From NCBI GenBank assembly GCA_002406055.1, contig DHMZ01000114.1, positions 1 through 16,169 on the forward strand: a DNA stretch of 16,169 nt, in the 5' to 3' direction. The translations under genes were made by a program, and so were the position numbers. The notes under the pieces are model-generated. The model was not told where the DNA came from, made no database searches, and was given only the letters and a program-made list of their open reading frames with translations. Below, piece after piece: positions 7,272-14,554 of the stretch (within the stretch, counting starts at the first letter, position 1; each line of letters begins with the position of its first letter). This stretch comes from Spirochaetales bacterium UBA4629. GTDB taxonomy: Bacteria; Spirochaetota; Spirochaetia; Sphaerochaetales; Sphaerochaetaceae.

Positions 7272-8159
7272 ATGTTAAAATCTAAAGATAAAGTAATAAG
7301 TTTTTATATGCTTTTGATGCCAGCATTTGTCATATATATTGGTATCATAATATTTCCTATCCTCGTTAGTTTTGGTCTCTCTTTTACCAAATGGCGACAA
7401 TATAGGATGGTCGGTTTTGAGGGACTAGGTAACTACATAAATATATTTAAAGATCCCGAATTTCAACGTTCTTTATGGAATAATATTCAGATAACACTTA
7501 TATCTGTTTTAGGCCAAATTCCACTTGGAATTATCCTTTCTTATCTTTTGTATAGAAAATGGGTTAAAGGTTCAAAATTCTTCGAAATGATGATCTTTCT
7601 TCCAATAACAATAAGCTCTGTTGTTGTTGCGCTCCTTTGGAATAGGATTTTTTCACCAGTAGGAATTTATACAGCATTTATAAGAATGATAACTAAAAAT
7701 CCAGATTATGTTGTTAAAATATTTGAGAACAAAAATCTTGCAATGCTACCAATACTTGTTGTGCTTTTGTGGCAACATACAAGCCTATATATGGTTATTT
7801 TTCTTGCAAATTTACAGCGCATTCCAGATTCTGTTTTTGAAGCTGCAACAATTGATGGAGCAAATGAGTCTACAATAATTGCAAAGATAGTTCTTCCAGC
7901 TCTTTCGAATGTAATCTTTACATGTTCTGTACTTGCAATTAGTGGTAGTCTAAAGAGCTTTGACTTGGTTTATGCAATGACTGGTGGAGGTCCTGTTGAT
8001 TATACATCGGTAATGGCAATCTATCTATATAAGCAAACATTTACATTCAGTAACTATGGTTACGGTAGTGCTGTCTCTATAATAATTGTAATTCTTAGTG
8101 TAGGCCTTATTTCATTGGCTCGCTATATATATAGTAAAGTTGAAAGAAAATATGAGTGA
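7272..8159 (+). CDS. Sugar ABC transporter permease (UgpA/MalF-like)
   Basis: This is a 295-aa inner-membrane protein with about six hydrophobic helices (residues ~10-37, 73-94, 105-125, 158-180, 210-232 and ~265-285). The EAA loop EAATIDGANESTIIAKIVLP (190-209) has the conserved E-A-A, Gly and L-P that dock on the ATPase. MVGFEGLGNYINIFKDPEF in the first periplasmic loop is typical of CUT1 permeases (COG1175 type). I chose ATG 7272, preceded by GGAAGGGG. A longer reading from GTG 7233 would start inside the stem-loop and add a non-conserved leader. It pairs with the next permease and the upstream binding protein. No ATPase gene occurs in the window. Confidence 0.9.
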   Translation: MLKSKDKVISFYMLLMPAFVIYIGIIIFPILVSFGLSFTKWRQYRMVGFEGLGNYINIFKDPEFQRSLWNNIQITLISVLGQIPLGIILSYLLYRKWVKGSKFFEMMIFLPITISSVVVALLWNRIFSPVGIYTAFIRMITKNPDYVVKIFENKNLAMLPILVVLLWQHTSLYMVIFLANLQRIPDSVFEAATIDGANESTIIAKIVLPALSNVIFTCSVLAISGSLKSFDLVYAMTGGGPVDYTSVMAIYLYKQTFTFSNYGYGSAVSIIIVILSVGLISLARYIYSKVERKYE

Positions 8160-8166
8160 GGAGAAA

Positions 8167-9015
8167 ATGAAAAAAAACAAAAGAACTCAAAAGATATCTA
8201 ATGGATGGACAGTTTTTTCATATGTATTTCTTATTCTCTTTACTTTTATTACTCTCGTGCCAATGGTCTGGATGTTTTATTCATCTTTTAAATTAAATGG
8301 CGAGATATTAATTCATCCTATCGCTCTACCTAAGGCGCCAACCTTGGCAAATTATAAAAAAGCATTTGAATATGGCAATATTTTTAATGCCTTTTTAAAT
8401 AGCTTATTATATTCATTAATCTCAACAGGCTCTGTCGTAATTCTTTCACTTGCAGCAGGTTTTGCACTTACAAAATTTAGGTATAAAAGTTGCCGAATAT
8501 ACATGGCGCTCTTTACATTGGGACTTCTAATAACTGTTAATTCTGTTATTACCCCACTTTTTATAATGGAAACAAATACAGGTCTATATAATACTCGAAT
8601 AGGTGTTATCCTTCCATATATTGCGTTTGGACTTCCAATGGCAATAATGATTGCCTCTTCATTTATTAAAGGCATTCCAGATGCCCTAGTTGAGGCTGCA
8701 ATTATCGATGGCGCTAGCTATAGTTATATTTTTTGGAAGATAATAGTTATGCTATCAACTCCAGTAATAGCAACAATTGCTGTTCTGAATTTTTTGAACA
8801 ACTGGAATGAATTTTTATTGGTATTTACTTTGACAAGTGGTGAGAATATGCGTTCATTACCTGTTACTATTAATTCTTTTGCTGGTAGATTAAACCAAGA
8901 TTATGGTTTGCAATTCTCTGCACTCGTTATTGGAACAATCCCAATGTTCATTTTTTACATTATCGCTCATAATGCATTAGTAACTGGCTTCGGAGAAGGA
9001 GCTATAAAAGAATAA
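8167..9015 (+). CDS. Sugar ABC transporter permease (UgpE/MalG-like)
   Basis: This is a 282-aa inner-membrane protein of the COG0395 type. It opens with a basic cytoplasmic tail, then a first helix at ~17-40 ending VPMVWMFYSSFK, a hallmark of this family. ANYKKAFEYG, NSLLYSL and NNWNEFLLVF near the C-terminus are also typical. The EAA loop EAAIIDGASYSYIFWKIIVM (176-195) keeps E-A-A and G182, but the usual I-L-P that follows reads I-V-M-L, a mild deviation. The start is uncertain. ATG 8167 has GAGGAG immediately upstream (3-nt spacing). ATG 8152, which would overlap the previous stop and add MSEEK, is the alternative. It is cotranscribed with the partner permease. Confidence 0.88.
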   Translation: MKKNKRTQKISNGWTVFSYVFLILFTFITLVPMVWMFYSSFKLNGEILIHPIALPKAPTLANYKKAFEYGNIFNAFLNSLLYSLISTGSVVILSLAAGFALTKFRYKSCRIYMALFTLGLLITVNSVITPLFIMETNTGLYNTRIGVILPYIAFGLPMAIMIASSFIKGIPDALVEAAIIDGASYSYIFWKIIVMLSTPVIATIAVLNFLNNWNEFLLVFTLTSGENMRSLPVTINSFAGRLNQDYGLQFSALVIGTIPMFIFYIIAHNALVTGFGEGAIKE

Positions 9016-9036
9016 CTAATTAATAAGGAGGGTCAA

Positions 9037-9774
9037 ATGAGACCATTGATAGAGATATGCTTGGATTCTGTAGAGTCTGTAATTGCAGCAGAGAAAGGTG
9101 GTGCTGATAGAGTTGAGCTTTGCAGTGATCTTTTTGAAGGGGGGCTTACACCTTCTCTGGGAAGTGTAAAGATGGCAAAGAGTCTTACAAACATTGCTAT
9201 CAATGCTATGATTCGTCCTAGAGGTGGAGATTTTTGTTATTCTGAAATAGAGTTTTCCACTATGAAAGAAGATGTAAAAGCTTTCAAAAAACTTGGAATA
9301 AACGGAATAGTATTTGGCATTTTAAATCCTGATGGCACTATTGATATGGAAAGAAGCAGAGAGATTATAGAGCTTGCGCGGCCTCTTTCTGTTACATTTC
9401 ATAGAGCATTTGACATGACAAAAGATGCCTTCAAAAGCCTTGATGACTTAATAGAGCTTGGAGTAGACAGAGTCCTTTCTAGTGGCTTAGAGGCTACAGT
9501 AGCTGAGGGTGCCGATTTACTCTCTTCGCTTGTTCAAAGGGCAGGGGACAATATCATAGTAATGCCTGGATGTGGAATAAACGAAAGGAATTTTGAAAAA
9601 ATAAAAAATAAAATTAGGGCGAAGGAATATCATATATATCTACCAGGGGAATATAGATCAAAGATGATTTTTCATCCTGACCACATTTATATGGGAGGAC
9701 TTCTAAGACAGGATGAGTTCCTATTGACTAAGACAGATGAAAAGAGAGTTGAAACAATAAGGGAAATGATATGA
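9037..9774 (+). CDS. cutC: CutC family protein
   Basis: At 245 aa this matches the usual CutC length. The family signature is clear: IEICLDSVESVIAAEKGGAD, then RVELCSDLFEGGLTPS, then MIRPRGGDFCYS, GINGIVFGILNPDG, VTFHRAFDMT, VDRVLSSG and MPGCGIN. CutC proteins are cytoplasmic TIM barrels historically linked to copper tolerance, but that role is doubtful and many sit in carbohydrate gene clusters, as here. The tail (EYHIYLPGEYRSKMIFHPDH) is less conserved. GGAGG lies 5 nt before the ATG. The 3' end overlaps the ROK gene by 4 nt (ATGA at 9771-9774), so the two are translationally coupled. The family is certain. The biochemical role in this operon is unknown. Confidence 0.9.
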   Translation: MRPLIEICLDSVESVIAAEKGGADRVELCSDLFEGGLTPSLGSVKMAKSLTNIAINAMIRPRGGDFCYSEIEFSTMKEDVKAFKKLGINGIVFGILNPDGTIDMERSREIIELARPLSVTFHRAFDMTKDAFKSLDDLIELGVDRVLSSGLEATVAEGADLLSSLVQRAGDNIIVMPGCGINERNFEKIKNKIRAKEYHIYLPGEYRSKMIFHPDHIYMGGLLRQDEFLLTKTDEKRVETIREMI

Positions 9775-10925
9775 TTCCTGTTGGCAATAGTCAGTACCAG
9801 AAGATTGCTAATACATGCCTTATCTTAAATCTTTTAAGAAAGGGAGCTATGAGCAGAATAGAGATAGCTGATACGCTTGGTCTTCAGGCCTCTACGGTTA
9901 CCTACAGTACGCAACGCCTAATCAATCAAGGCATAATAAAAGAATGTGGTTTGGTAGAATCCTCCGGAAAAGGGCGAAAGCAAAAAGCCCTTTCTTTAAA
10001 TTTAGATATGGGTTTAGTTGCAGGAATAGAACTTCTTGTAGGTTTTTATCGACTTTCTTTAGTTAACATTCTGGGCGAAGTGAAGCTTAAAATTGAGCTT
10101 AGCTACACGGTAACGTATTCAAAGAAAGGAGTAGAACTCTATAAAATGAGGCTTAAAGAGGCGCTCGAGAAAGCGGAGACTTTAGCTTCTCCTTTTAAAC
10201 TACTTGGTGCTTGCATTGCTATCCCAGGAGTTGTCTATCCTGATCCGTTTACAGTTGAAGATTGTTGGACTCATGGGCTTAAAAATGTATCTTTTGCAAG
10301 CTTTTTATCGAATTACCCATATCCTGTTTTCTTTGAAAATGATGCTAATTGTTCAGCCTTGCGCTTTCTTTTAAAAGGAAATTCCTTCGATGATTTTATA
10401 TATATTCTTTTTAGAAAGCATGATGTAACAGATCTTCCTTCTGATGTTCCTTTAATAGGAATAGGTTCTGGACTTGTTATTTCAGGAAAACTCTACAAAG
10501 GTTCTCATGGAAGAGCCGGTGAGTTTGCTTCAAATATGATTGATAGTACAGGACATCAAGTATCTCTATCTAATGCAAGGCTTTCTTCTTTGGAAAGTGA
10601 TAAGAAAGCCATAAAGGCTCTTATAAGAGAGGTCTTTTCAAATTATCTCTCTTCATCCTGTCTTATCGATCCATCATGTTTATACATTGGTGGGTTCCTA
10701 ACAGAAAAACCTTTTATAGATGTTTTAAATGAGGTTATTGAAAAAGAATATAAGAATCGTTTTGGTGCATTACTTCCATATATGAAATTAAAGGTTTCTG
10801 AAGATAGCAGTTATGACCCAAGCATGGGAGCAGCATGTTATATACTTGATTGGCTTTTTAGGGTTCCTCAGGTAGGTATAACAGAAGAGGATGAAAGACG
10901 TTTTTCAATAATCGGCATAGATTAG
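9771..10925 (+). CDS. ROK-family transcriptional regulator without the zinc motif
   Basis: This is a 384-aa protein. Residues ~15-60 form a winged-helix DNA-binding domain (RKGAMSRIEIADTLGLQAST, then IINQGIIKE-like wing residues and SGKGRKQKALSLN), followed by a ROK sugar-kinase-like domain. That domain retains FFENDANCSA (D191), GIGSGLVISGKLYKG (230-244) and GRAGE (247-251). The ROK zinc cluster C-x-C-G-x-x-G-C and the preceding G-H are missing. The region reads FASNMIDSTGHQ with no cysteines. The overall layout matches NagC/XylR-type repressors rather than kinases. It overlaps cutC by 4 nt and precedes the M81 gene. It is the likely regulator of its own operon through the paired palindromes at 5821-5896. 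The ligand is unknown, plausibly an amino-sugar phosphate or the imported sugar. Confidence 0.87.
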   Translation: MIPVGNSQYQKIANTCLILNLLRKGAMSRIEIADTLGLQASTVTYSTQRLINQGIIKECGLVESSGKGRKQKALSLNLDMGLVAGIELLVGFYRLSLVNILGEVKLKIELSYTVTYSKKGVELYKMRLKEALEKAETLASPFKLLGACIAIPGVVYPDPFTVEDCWTHGLKNVSFASFLSNYPYPVFFENDANCSALRFLLKGNSFDDFIYILFRKHDVTDLPSDVPLIGIGSGLVISGKLYKGSHGRAGEFASNMIDSTGHQVSLSNARLSSLESDKKAIKALIREVFSNYLSSSCLIDPSCLYIGGFLTEKPFIDVLNEVIEKEYKNRFGALLPYMKLKVSEDSSYDPSMGAACYILDWLFRVPQVGITEEDERRFSIIGID

Positions 10926-10937
10926 AATGGAGGAGAT

Positions 10938-12419
10938 ATGAAAAAACGCATTTTAGTTGGTGGACTCCATCATGAGTCTGACACGTTTAACCCTATCATT
11001 ACATCACGCAGTGATATTTGGGTAAGACGAGGCGACGAACTTTTAAGAGGAGAAAGAGAAGACTCAATAAGTGGTGTAATACATGCATTACTCTCTTTTG
11101 GTTACGAGGTAATTCCGACTTTAATTGCACGTGCTGTTCCAAATGGTGAATGGGATAGTGAGTATTATTTGCAATTAAAGAAAGAGCTGATAGATGGTAT
11201 AAAGAAAAATCTTCCTCTTGATGCTATATGTCTTTCCCTTCATGGCTCTATGAGAGTTCGTGATATAGGAGAGGCTGAAGGAGATCTACTTGAAAGTATT
11301 AGAAAAATCGCTCCAGATATTCCAATTTTTTCTTCCCTTGATATGCATGCAACTATTACAGAAAGAATGCTAAAAAATGCAAATGGGTTTGTTGGCTATA
11401 AGTGTGCACCTCATACTGATACATATCAAACGGGGGAGCATGCGGCTAGGATGGTTTTTGAGTGTTTAGAAAAAAAACTTAAACCAAAGATGGCAGCTGT
11501 GCATATCCCAATGCTTGTAGCAGGAGAACAATCAGAGACAAGTGTTGAACCAATGAAGAGCTTAACTAAAATATTACGTGATTATGAAAAAAAAGAAGGT
11601 GTGATGGCTGCTTCATATCTACTAGGCTTTCCCTGGGCAGACACTGAAGAAAATGGAGTTACTGCTCTCGTTGTTACTCAGCGTAGTGAAGAAGATGCTA
11701 AGCGCTACGCAAAGGAACTGGGAGATATATTTTGGAATACAAGAGATAAGTTTCATTTCTATAACGAAACATATGAATGTGATGAAGCAATAAAAAAAGC
11801 TAAAGAATCTATTAGGGATGGAGTATATCCTGTTGTTATTTCAGATAGTGGTGATAATCCTACAGCGGGATCATCTCAAGATGTAACCAATTTCCTTAAA
11901 ATGATATTGAGTGATAAAGAGCTAACGACCCTTTCTCCTCCATTAGTCTATCAAGCATTTTATGATCCAGATATTGTAAAAGAGGCTTTCAGCGTTGGCG
12001 TTGGGGGATATGTGAAAGGATTATTGGGTGCAAGGTATGACAAAGTGACAAGTACTCCTTTAGAAATAAATGCTAAGGTTCTATCTCTAGTAAAAGAATG
12101 GCCTTTTGCACAAAACAATGATTTAGCACTTTTAGATATCACTGGCGTTAATGTGGTTGTAACATCTGGCCATGTTGGGTGTTATGATCCAGAGATGATG
12201 AGAGTTTTGGGTATTAAGTGCGAAGAGTGCAAATGTATTGTTGTGAAACTTGGATATCTTGAGCCGGAGATAAGGAAAATAGCTAAGCGCTCGATGATGG
12301 CTTTGACAGATGGAAGCACCAATGAAATCTTTTCGCGACTTCCTTATAAAAAACTTAAAAGGCCAATTTATCCTCTTGATAGTGATAAATCTTTAAAGCC
12401 AGAGTTTATAGAATTATAG
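10938..12419 (+). CDS. M81 family metallohydrolase (MlrC/microcystinase C-like)
   Basis: This 493-aa cytoplasmic protein is of normal M81 length. Its N-terminal domain begins RILVGGLHHESDTFNP with E13, matching the family's H-E-T-x-T-F motif. LDAICLSLHGSM precedes SSLDMHATIT (D135, H137), and CAPHTD brings H159. The D-x-H then +22 His spacing equals that of the known MlrC zinc site. The C-terminal domain contains VVISDSGDNPTAGSSQDVTN, typical of the DUF1485/MlrC pair. MlrC cleaves a linearised cyclic-peptide toxin, but most relatives have unknown substrates and sit in transport operons. Here it may hydrolyse an amide in the imported compound. GGAGGAG precedes the ATG and the gap to the ROK gene is 12 nt. 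It is the last gene of the operon. Confidence 0.88.
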   Translation: MKKRILVGGLHHESDTFNPIITSRSDIWVRRGDELLRGEREDSISGVIHALLSFGYEVIPTLIARAVPNGEWDSEYYLQLKKELIDGIKKNLPLDAICLSLHGSMRVRDIGEAEGDLLESIRKIAPDIPIFSSLDMHATITERMLKNANGFVGYKCAPHTDTYQTGEHAARMVFECLEKKLKPKMAAVHIPMLVAGEQSETSVEPMKSLTKILRDYEKKEGVMAASYLLGFPWADTEENGVTALVVTQRSEEDAKRYAKELGDIFWNTRDKFHFYNETYECDEAIKKAKESIRDGVYPVVISDSGDNPTAGSSQDVTNFLKMILSDKELTTLSPPLVYQAFYDPDIVKEAFSVGVGGYVKGLLGARYDKVTSTPLEINAKVLSLVKEWPFAQNNDLALLDITGVNVVVTSGHVGCYDPEMMRVLGIKCEECKCIVVKLGYLEPEIRKIAKRSMMALTDGSTNEIFSRLPYKKLKRPIYPLDSDKSLKPEFIEL

Positions 12420-12432
12420 AGTTTATTTTTAG

Positions 12433-12480
12433 GAGAGCTAGTGGGAATCCTCGGTAATCTAATTACCGAGTAGTTCTCAA
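12433..12480 (+). repeat. 48-bp palindromic dispersed repeat, copy A
   Basis: This element is repeated in opposite orientation at 15721-15768 (43 of 48 positions identical). Its core is CTCGGTAAT (12450-12458), loop CTA, ATTACCGAG (12462-12470), a 9-bp perfect stem. The flanks GAGAGCTAG and TAGTTCTCAA are also conserved between copies, and GGGAA/TTCTC could extend the stem as an outer helix. No T-tract follows on either strand, so it is not a standard terminator. It lies just after the M81 gene, in the convergent gap. Confidence 0.85.
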
Positions 12481-12521
12481 ATTAGTAGTAATTCGTTATT
12501 TTTACTTTTACCTCATTTTTG

Positions 12522-12559
12522 TTCACAATACTGGCGATACAAATTAGCCAGCAAGTGAA
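12522..12559. other. Imperfect two-tier inverted repeat in the convergent gap
   Basis: TTCAC (12522-12526) pairs with GTGAA (12555-12559), and inside it CTGGC (12531-12535) pairs with GCCAG (12547-12551). This is a bulged hairpin with an 11-nt apical loop. It lacks a T-tract downstream on either strand. It could be a weak bidirectional 3'-end structure between the converging M81 and FKBP-like genes. The rest of 12481-12615 holds no gene that I can support. Confidence 0.3.
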
Positions 12560-12615
12560 TGGTTGAACACACAGAAGAGGTTTTCTACCAAAATACTTGT
12601 GCGTTATCATTCGTT

Positions 12616-13857
12616 TTATAAAATAGAGTGTAATGCTATATCATAAACAATAACAGAGTATGGTGGAATGGTGTCATCTCCATCTTCCATTCCACTTAGC
12701 TCTGGAGCGATAAATGCTCTAATAGCTTGTCCTGTATGCATATTAGTTATTGCTTTTTGTAAGCCACGAGGAAGTGTGATAACGCTTAATTCTTCCATAT
12801 ACACAGCATCAACTATTACTAAATCTTCTTCATCATAATCGTAGTAGTATTCATTGTAGTCAGCGACTATAGTGTCGTATTGCGTTGGCTTATTGCCAAT
12901 TGTATCATCTTCATCGAGAAGTAGAATCTGAACACCTTCTTCTATTTCTTCCACGCCATTATTGAGGTTTTCTTTTAAAAACTCTTTTGCTTTCTCTTCA
13001 TTTTTTTCTTTTGTTTCTTCTATTTCTTTATAGTATTCTTCATTTAAATAAATAATGTAGGCATCAATCGCGTTTTCTATTTGAGTATTATCGAGAAGTG
13101 GAGTAGATGAATAAAGGGAATCAAGCATTCCAGATGCAAACGGAATGAAGAGTATATCTACTTCTCCCTCAAGTAAATCGCTTACAATAGAAAAACCATA
13201 TGCATACGAAAAAAGCTCAATTAAATCTGTTGTTGGGGCAATCTCTAATAAAGATTCAAGAGTAGTTACTCTTTCTCCTTTATCAAAGGAAATACCATTG
13301 TAGTAATAAGATTCTACATATTCATTTATTGTTGACGAAATAGCATCTAAAGAGAGGAATCTTGGTTCATATCTATTAATAGTTGCATCATATAGACCAA
13401 GAGTAAAATAGGAAGAGATTACAGAGATTCCTTCCTCTTTTATTTTTTCCATGTTGCTATATCCATAAGCATAGTTGAAAGCATCTAATAGATTTGATAG
13501 TTCTCTTAATTTTATCTCTGTTTTTGTTTCCTCTATAGTTTCTTTTGTGTCATCAATTTTTTGGTTATCTTCATCATTAATTATTTCTTCTTTTTCGTTT
13601 GATATATTAAATGGAATTTCTTCTTCGTGCGGAGTACTTTTATCTAAAGTAACTATGTTATCTACTACTACTTCTTTTTCTATTTCTTCCTTTTTCTCAT
13701 CTTTTTCTTTTTCAACATCATATATACTTTTATCCTCTCTTTTTTCTGGTTCAATTTTAGTAATAGAGGAAGAAGGGGTAGCTTCTTTTTTTATTGTTGA
13801 GCAAGAAAAAAGTGTAAATGATATAAGAATAAGTGAAAGAATAAATAGTTTTCTCAT
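12616..13857 (-). CDS. FKBP-like lipoprotein with eroded isomerase site and doubled N-terminal unit
   Basis: This is a 413-aa protein. The start ATG at 13857 is preceded by GGAGG (minus strand). A longer reading from 13896 would run through the upstream hairpin. MRKLFILSLILISFTLFSC is a lipoprotein signal with C19 as lipid anchor (lipobox L-F-S-C, loose as in spirochaetes). A Glu/Lys-rich linker spans ~23-117. Two tandem helical units follow, each opening F-[NS]-Y-A-Y-G (126-131 and 215-220), like the FkpA/Mip dimerisation domain. A coiled KEFLKENLNNG helix then leads to an FKBP domain (~320-413). That domain keeps the fold-level L-P-R-G-L and T-I-P-P-Y-S pieces but lacks the F-D-S and Y-G active-site elements. 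It is likely a chaperone or structural paralog of the gene at 14555-15610. No enzymatic activity is assumed. Confidence 0.75.
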   Translation of the reverse strand: MRKLFILSLILISFTLFSCSTIKKEATPSSSITKIEPEKREDKSIYDVEKEKDEKKEEIEKEVVVDNIVTLDKSTPHEEEIPFNISNEKEEIINDEDNQKIDDTKETIEETKTEIKLRELSNLLDAFNYAYGYSNMEKIKEEGISVISSYFTLGLYDATINRYEPRFLSLDAISSTINEYVESYYYNGISFDKGERVTTLESLLEIAPTTDLIELFSYAYGFSIVSDLLEGEVDILFIPFASGMLDSLYSSTPLLDNTQIENAIDAYIIYLNEEYYKEIEETKEKNEEKAKEFLKENLNNGVEEIEEGVQILLLDEDDTIGNKPTQYDTIVADYNEYYYDYDEEDLVIVDAVYMEELSVITLPRGLQKAITNMHTGQAIRAFIAPELSGMEDGDDTIPPYSVIVYDIALHSIL

Positions 13858-13875
13858 AGAGCCTCCAATAAAACA

Positions 13876-13904
13876 CCCCTTAATTGTAACATACAAATAA
13901 GGGG
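13876..13904 (-). terminator. Hairpin plus T-rich tail between mscL and the FKBP-like lipoprotein gene
   Basis: On the minus strand CCCCTTATTTGT (13904-13893) pairs with ACAATTAAGGGG (13887-13876), 11 of 12 positions, around a 5-nt loop. It is followed by TGTTTTATT and then directly by the GGAGG of the lipoprotein gene. It could terminate mscL transcripts or act as an attenuator-like leader hairpin controlling the next gene. Confidence 0.65.
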
Positions 13905-13981
13905 ACTTAAGTAAAGAGTTTATGTTTTTCTTTTTTTAAGAATAATTACTTAACAATGAAAAAAGAATCTATAGTTAAGGC

Positions 13982-14470
13982 TTAATTTTGTTTTTTTGCT
14001 TCTTCTTTCTTTAATAGATCTCTAATCTCTCTGAGAAGAAGTGTTTCTTCTTTTACAACAGGTTCAATAGGAGACTCTTTCTTCTCCTCTTGTACTTCTA
14101 CTTTCTCTGCCGCTTCTTTTGCTTCTTCTTCCTTTTCTCTCTTTTCTCTCATCTTATTAACAGAGCGGATAACAACAAAAAGAACAAGAGCAGTAAGTAA
14201 GAACTGAACAATGTTCTGGATTAAAGCACCATAGCGAATAGCAACTTCGCTAGCACTTTCTGTTGCAGGGACAAGAACAACCTTAAGTTCTTTGAAGTCA
14301 ATTTTTCCAATCAACAAACCAATGACTGGGTTTATGATATCTTGAACAACAGATTGAACAATCTGAGTGAATGCTCCACCTACAACAATACCAACTGCCA
14401 TATCGAGGACATTGCCTCTCATAACAAACTTCTTGAATTCAGTAAAAAAACTAGATTTGTTTTCCTTCAT
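13982..14470 (-). CDS. mscL: Large-conductance mechanosensitive channel
   Basis: This 162-aa inner-membrane protein opens as a pentameric pore under membrane tension to release solutes during hypo-osmotic shock. The N-terminal amphipathic helix FFTEFKKFVMRGNVLDMAVG runs into TM1 (GIVVGGAFTQIVQSVVQDII, ~27-46), then NPVIGLLIGKIDF. TM2 is at ~80-103 (ALIQNIVQFLLTALVLFVVI). The C-terminal bundle helix ETLLLREIRDLLKK (~142-155) is present. The stretch between TM2 and that helix (about 104-140) is a long Glu/Lys-rich linker, roughly 20 residues longer than in the E. coli protein. GGGAG lies 6 nt before the ATG. The gene sits between two FKBP paralogs on the same strand but has its own promoter-like sequence and follows a terminator, so it is probably transcribed separately. 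Confidence 0.95.
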   Translation of the reverse strand: MKENKSSFFTEFKKFVMRGNVLDMAVGIVVGGAFTQIVQSVVQDIINPVIGLLIGKIDFKELKVVLVPATESASEVAIRYGALIQNIVQFLLTALVLFVVIRSVNKMREKREKEEEAKEAAEKVEVQEEKKESPIEPVVKEETLLLREIRDLLKKEEAKKQN

Positions 14471-14490
14471 TTTTTTCTCCCGAGAGAATA

Positions 14491-14519
14491 ATAGTAAATA
14501 AGTAGTATTTTGTTAACAA
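14491..14519 (-). promoter_or_regulatory. Putative mscL promoter
   Basis: On the minus strand TTGTTA (14519-14514), a 17-nt spacer and TACTAT (14496-14491) give 4/6 matches at each box. The -10 ends about 20 nt before the mscL start codon. The -35 overlaps the T-tract of the upstream terminator, a compact arrangement. Confidence 0.4.
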
Positions 14520-14548
14520 AAAAGCCCTAGATATTTACTCTAGAGCTT
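14518..14548 (-). terminator. Rho-independent terminator of the FKBP gene
   Basis: Reading the minus strand, AAGCTCTAGA (14548-14539) pairs with TCTAGGGCTT (14531-14522), giving 10 pairs including one G-U wobble, around a 7-nt loop. It is followed by a run of T's (14523-14518) and GTTAAC. It lies just after the FKBP stop at 14555 and is the best-formed terminator in the window. Confidence 0.85.
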
Positions 14549-14554
14549 ACGTTT

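Noticed and set aside
12450..12470. The repeat's hairpin as a rho-independent terminator of the M81 gene
   Set aside because: The stem is good but no T-tract follows on either strand, and the conserved flanks and second inverted copy indicate a dispersed element. A secondary transcript-ending role is not excluded.
12560..12622. A 20-codon plus-strand open frame starting MVEHTEEVFYQN
   Set aside because: It has no ribosome-binding site, overlaps the end of the FKBP-like gene, and has no supporting context.
13475..13900. A 141-codon plus-strand open frame opposite the FKBP-like lipoprotein gene
   Set aside because: It is antisense to the Glu/Lys-rich linker, so its Ser/Phe-rich translation is a mirror of that codon use. 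It has no ribosome-binding site and no family resemblance.
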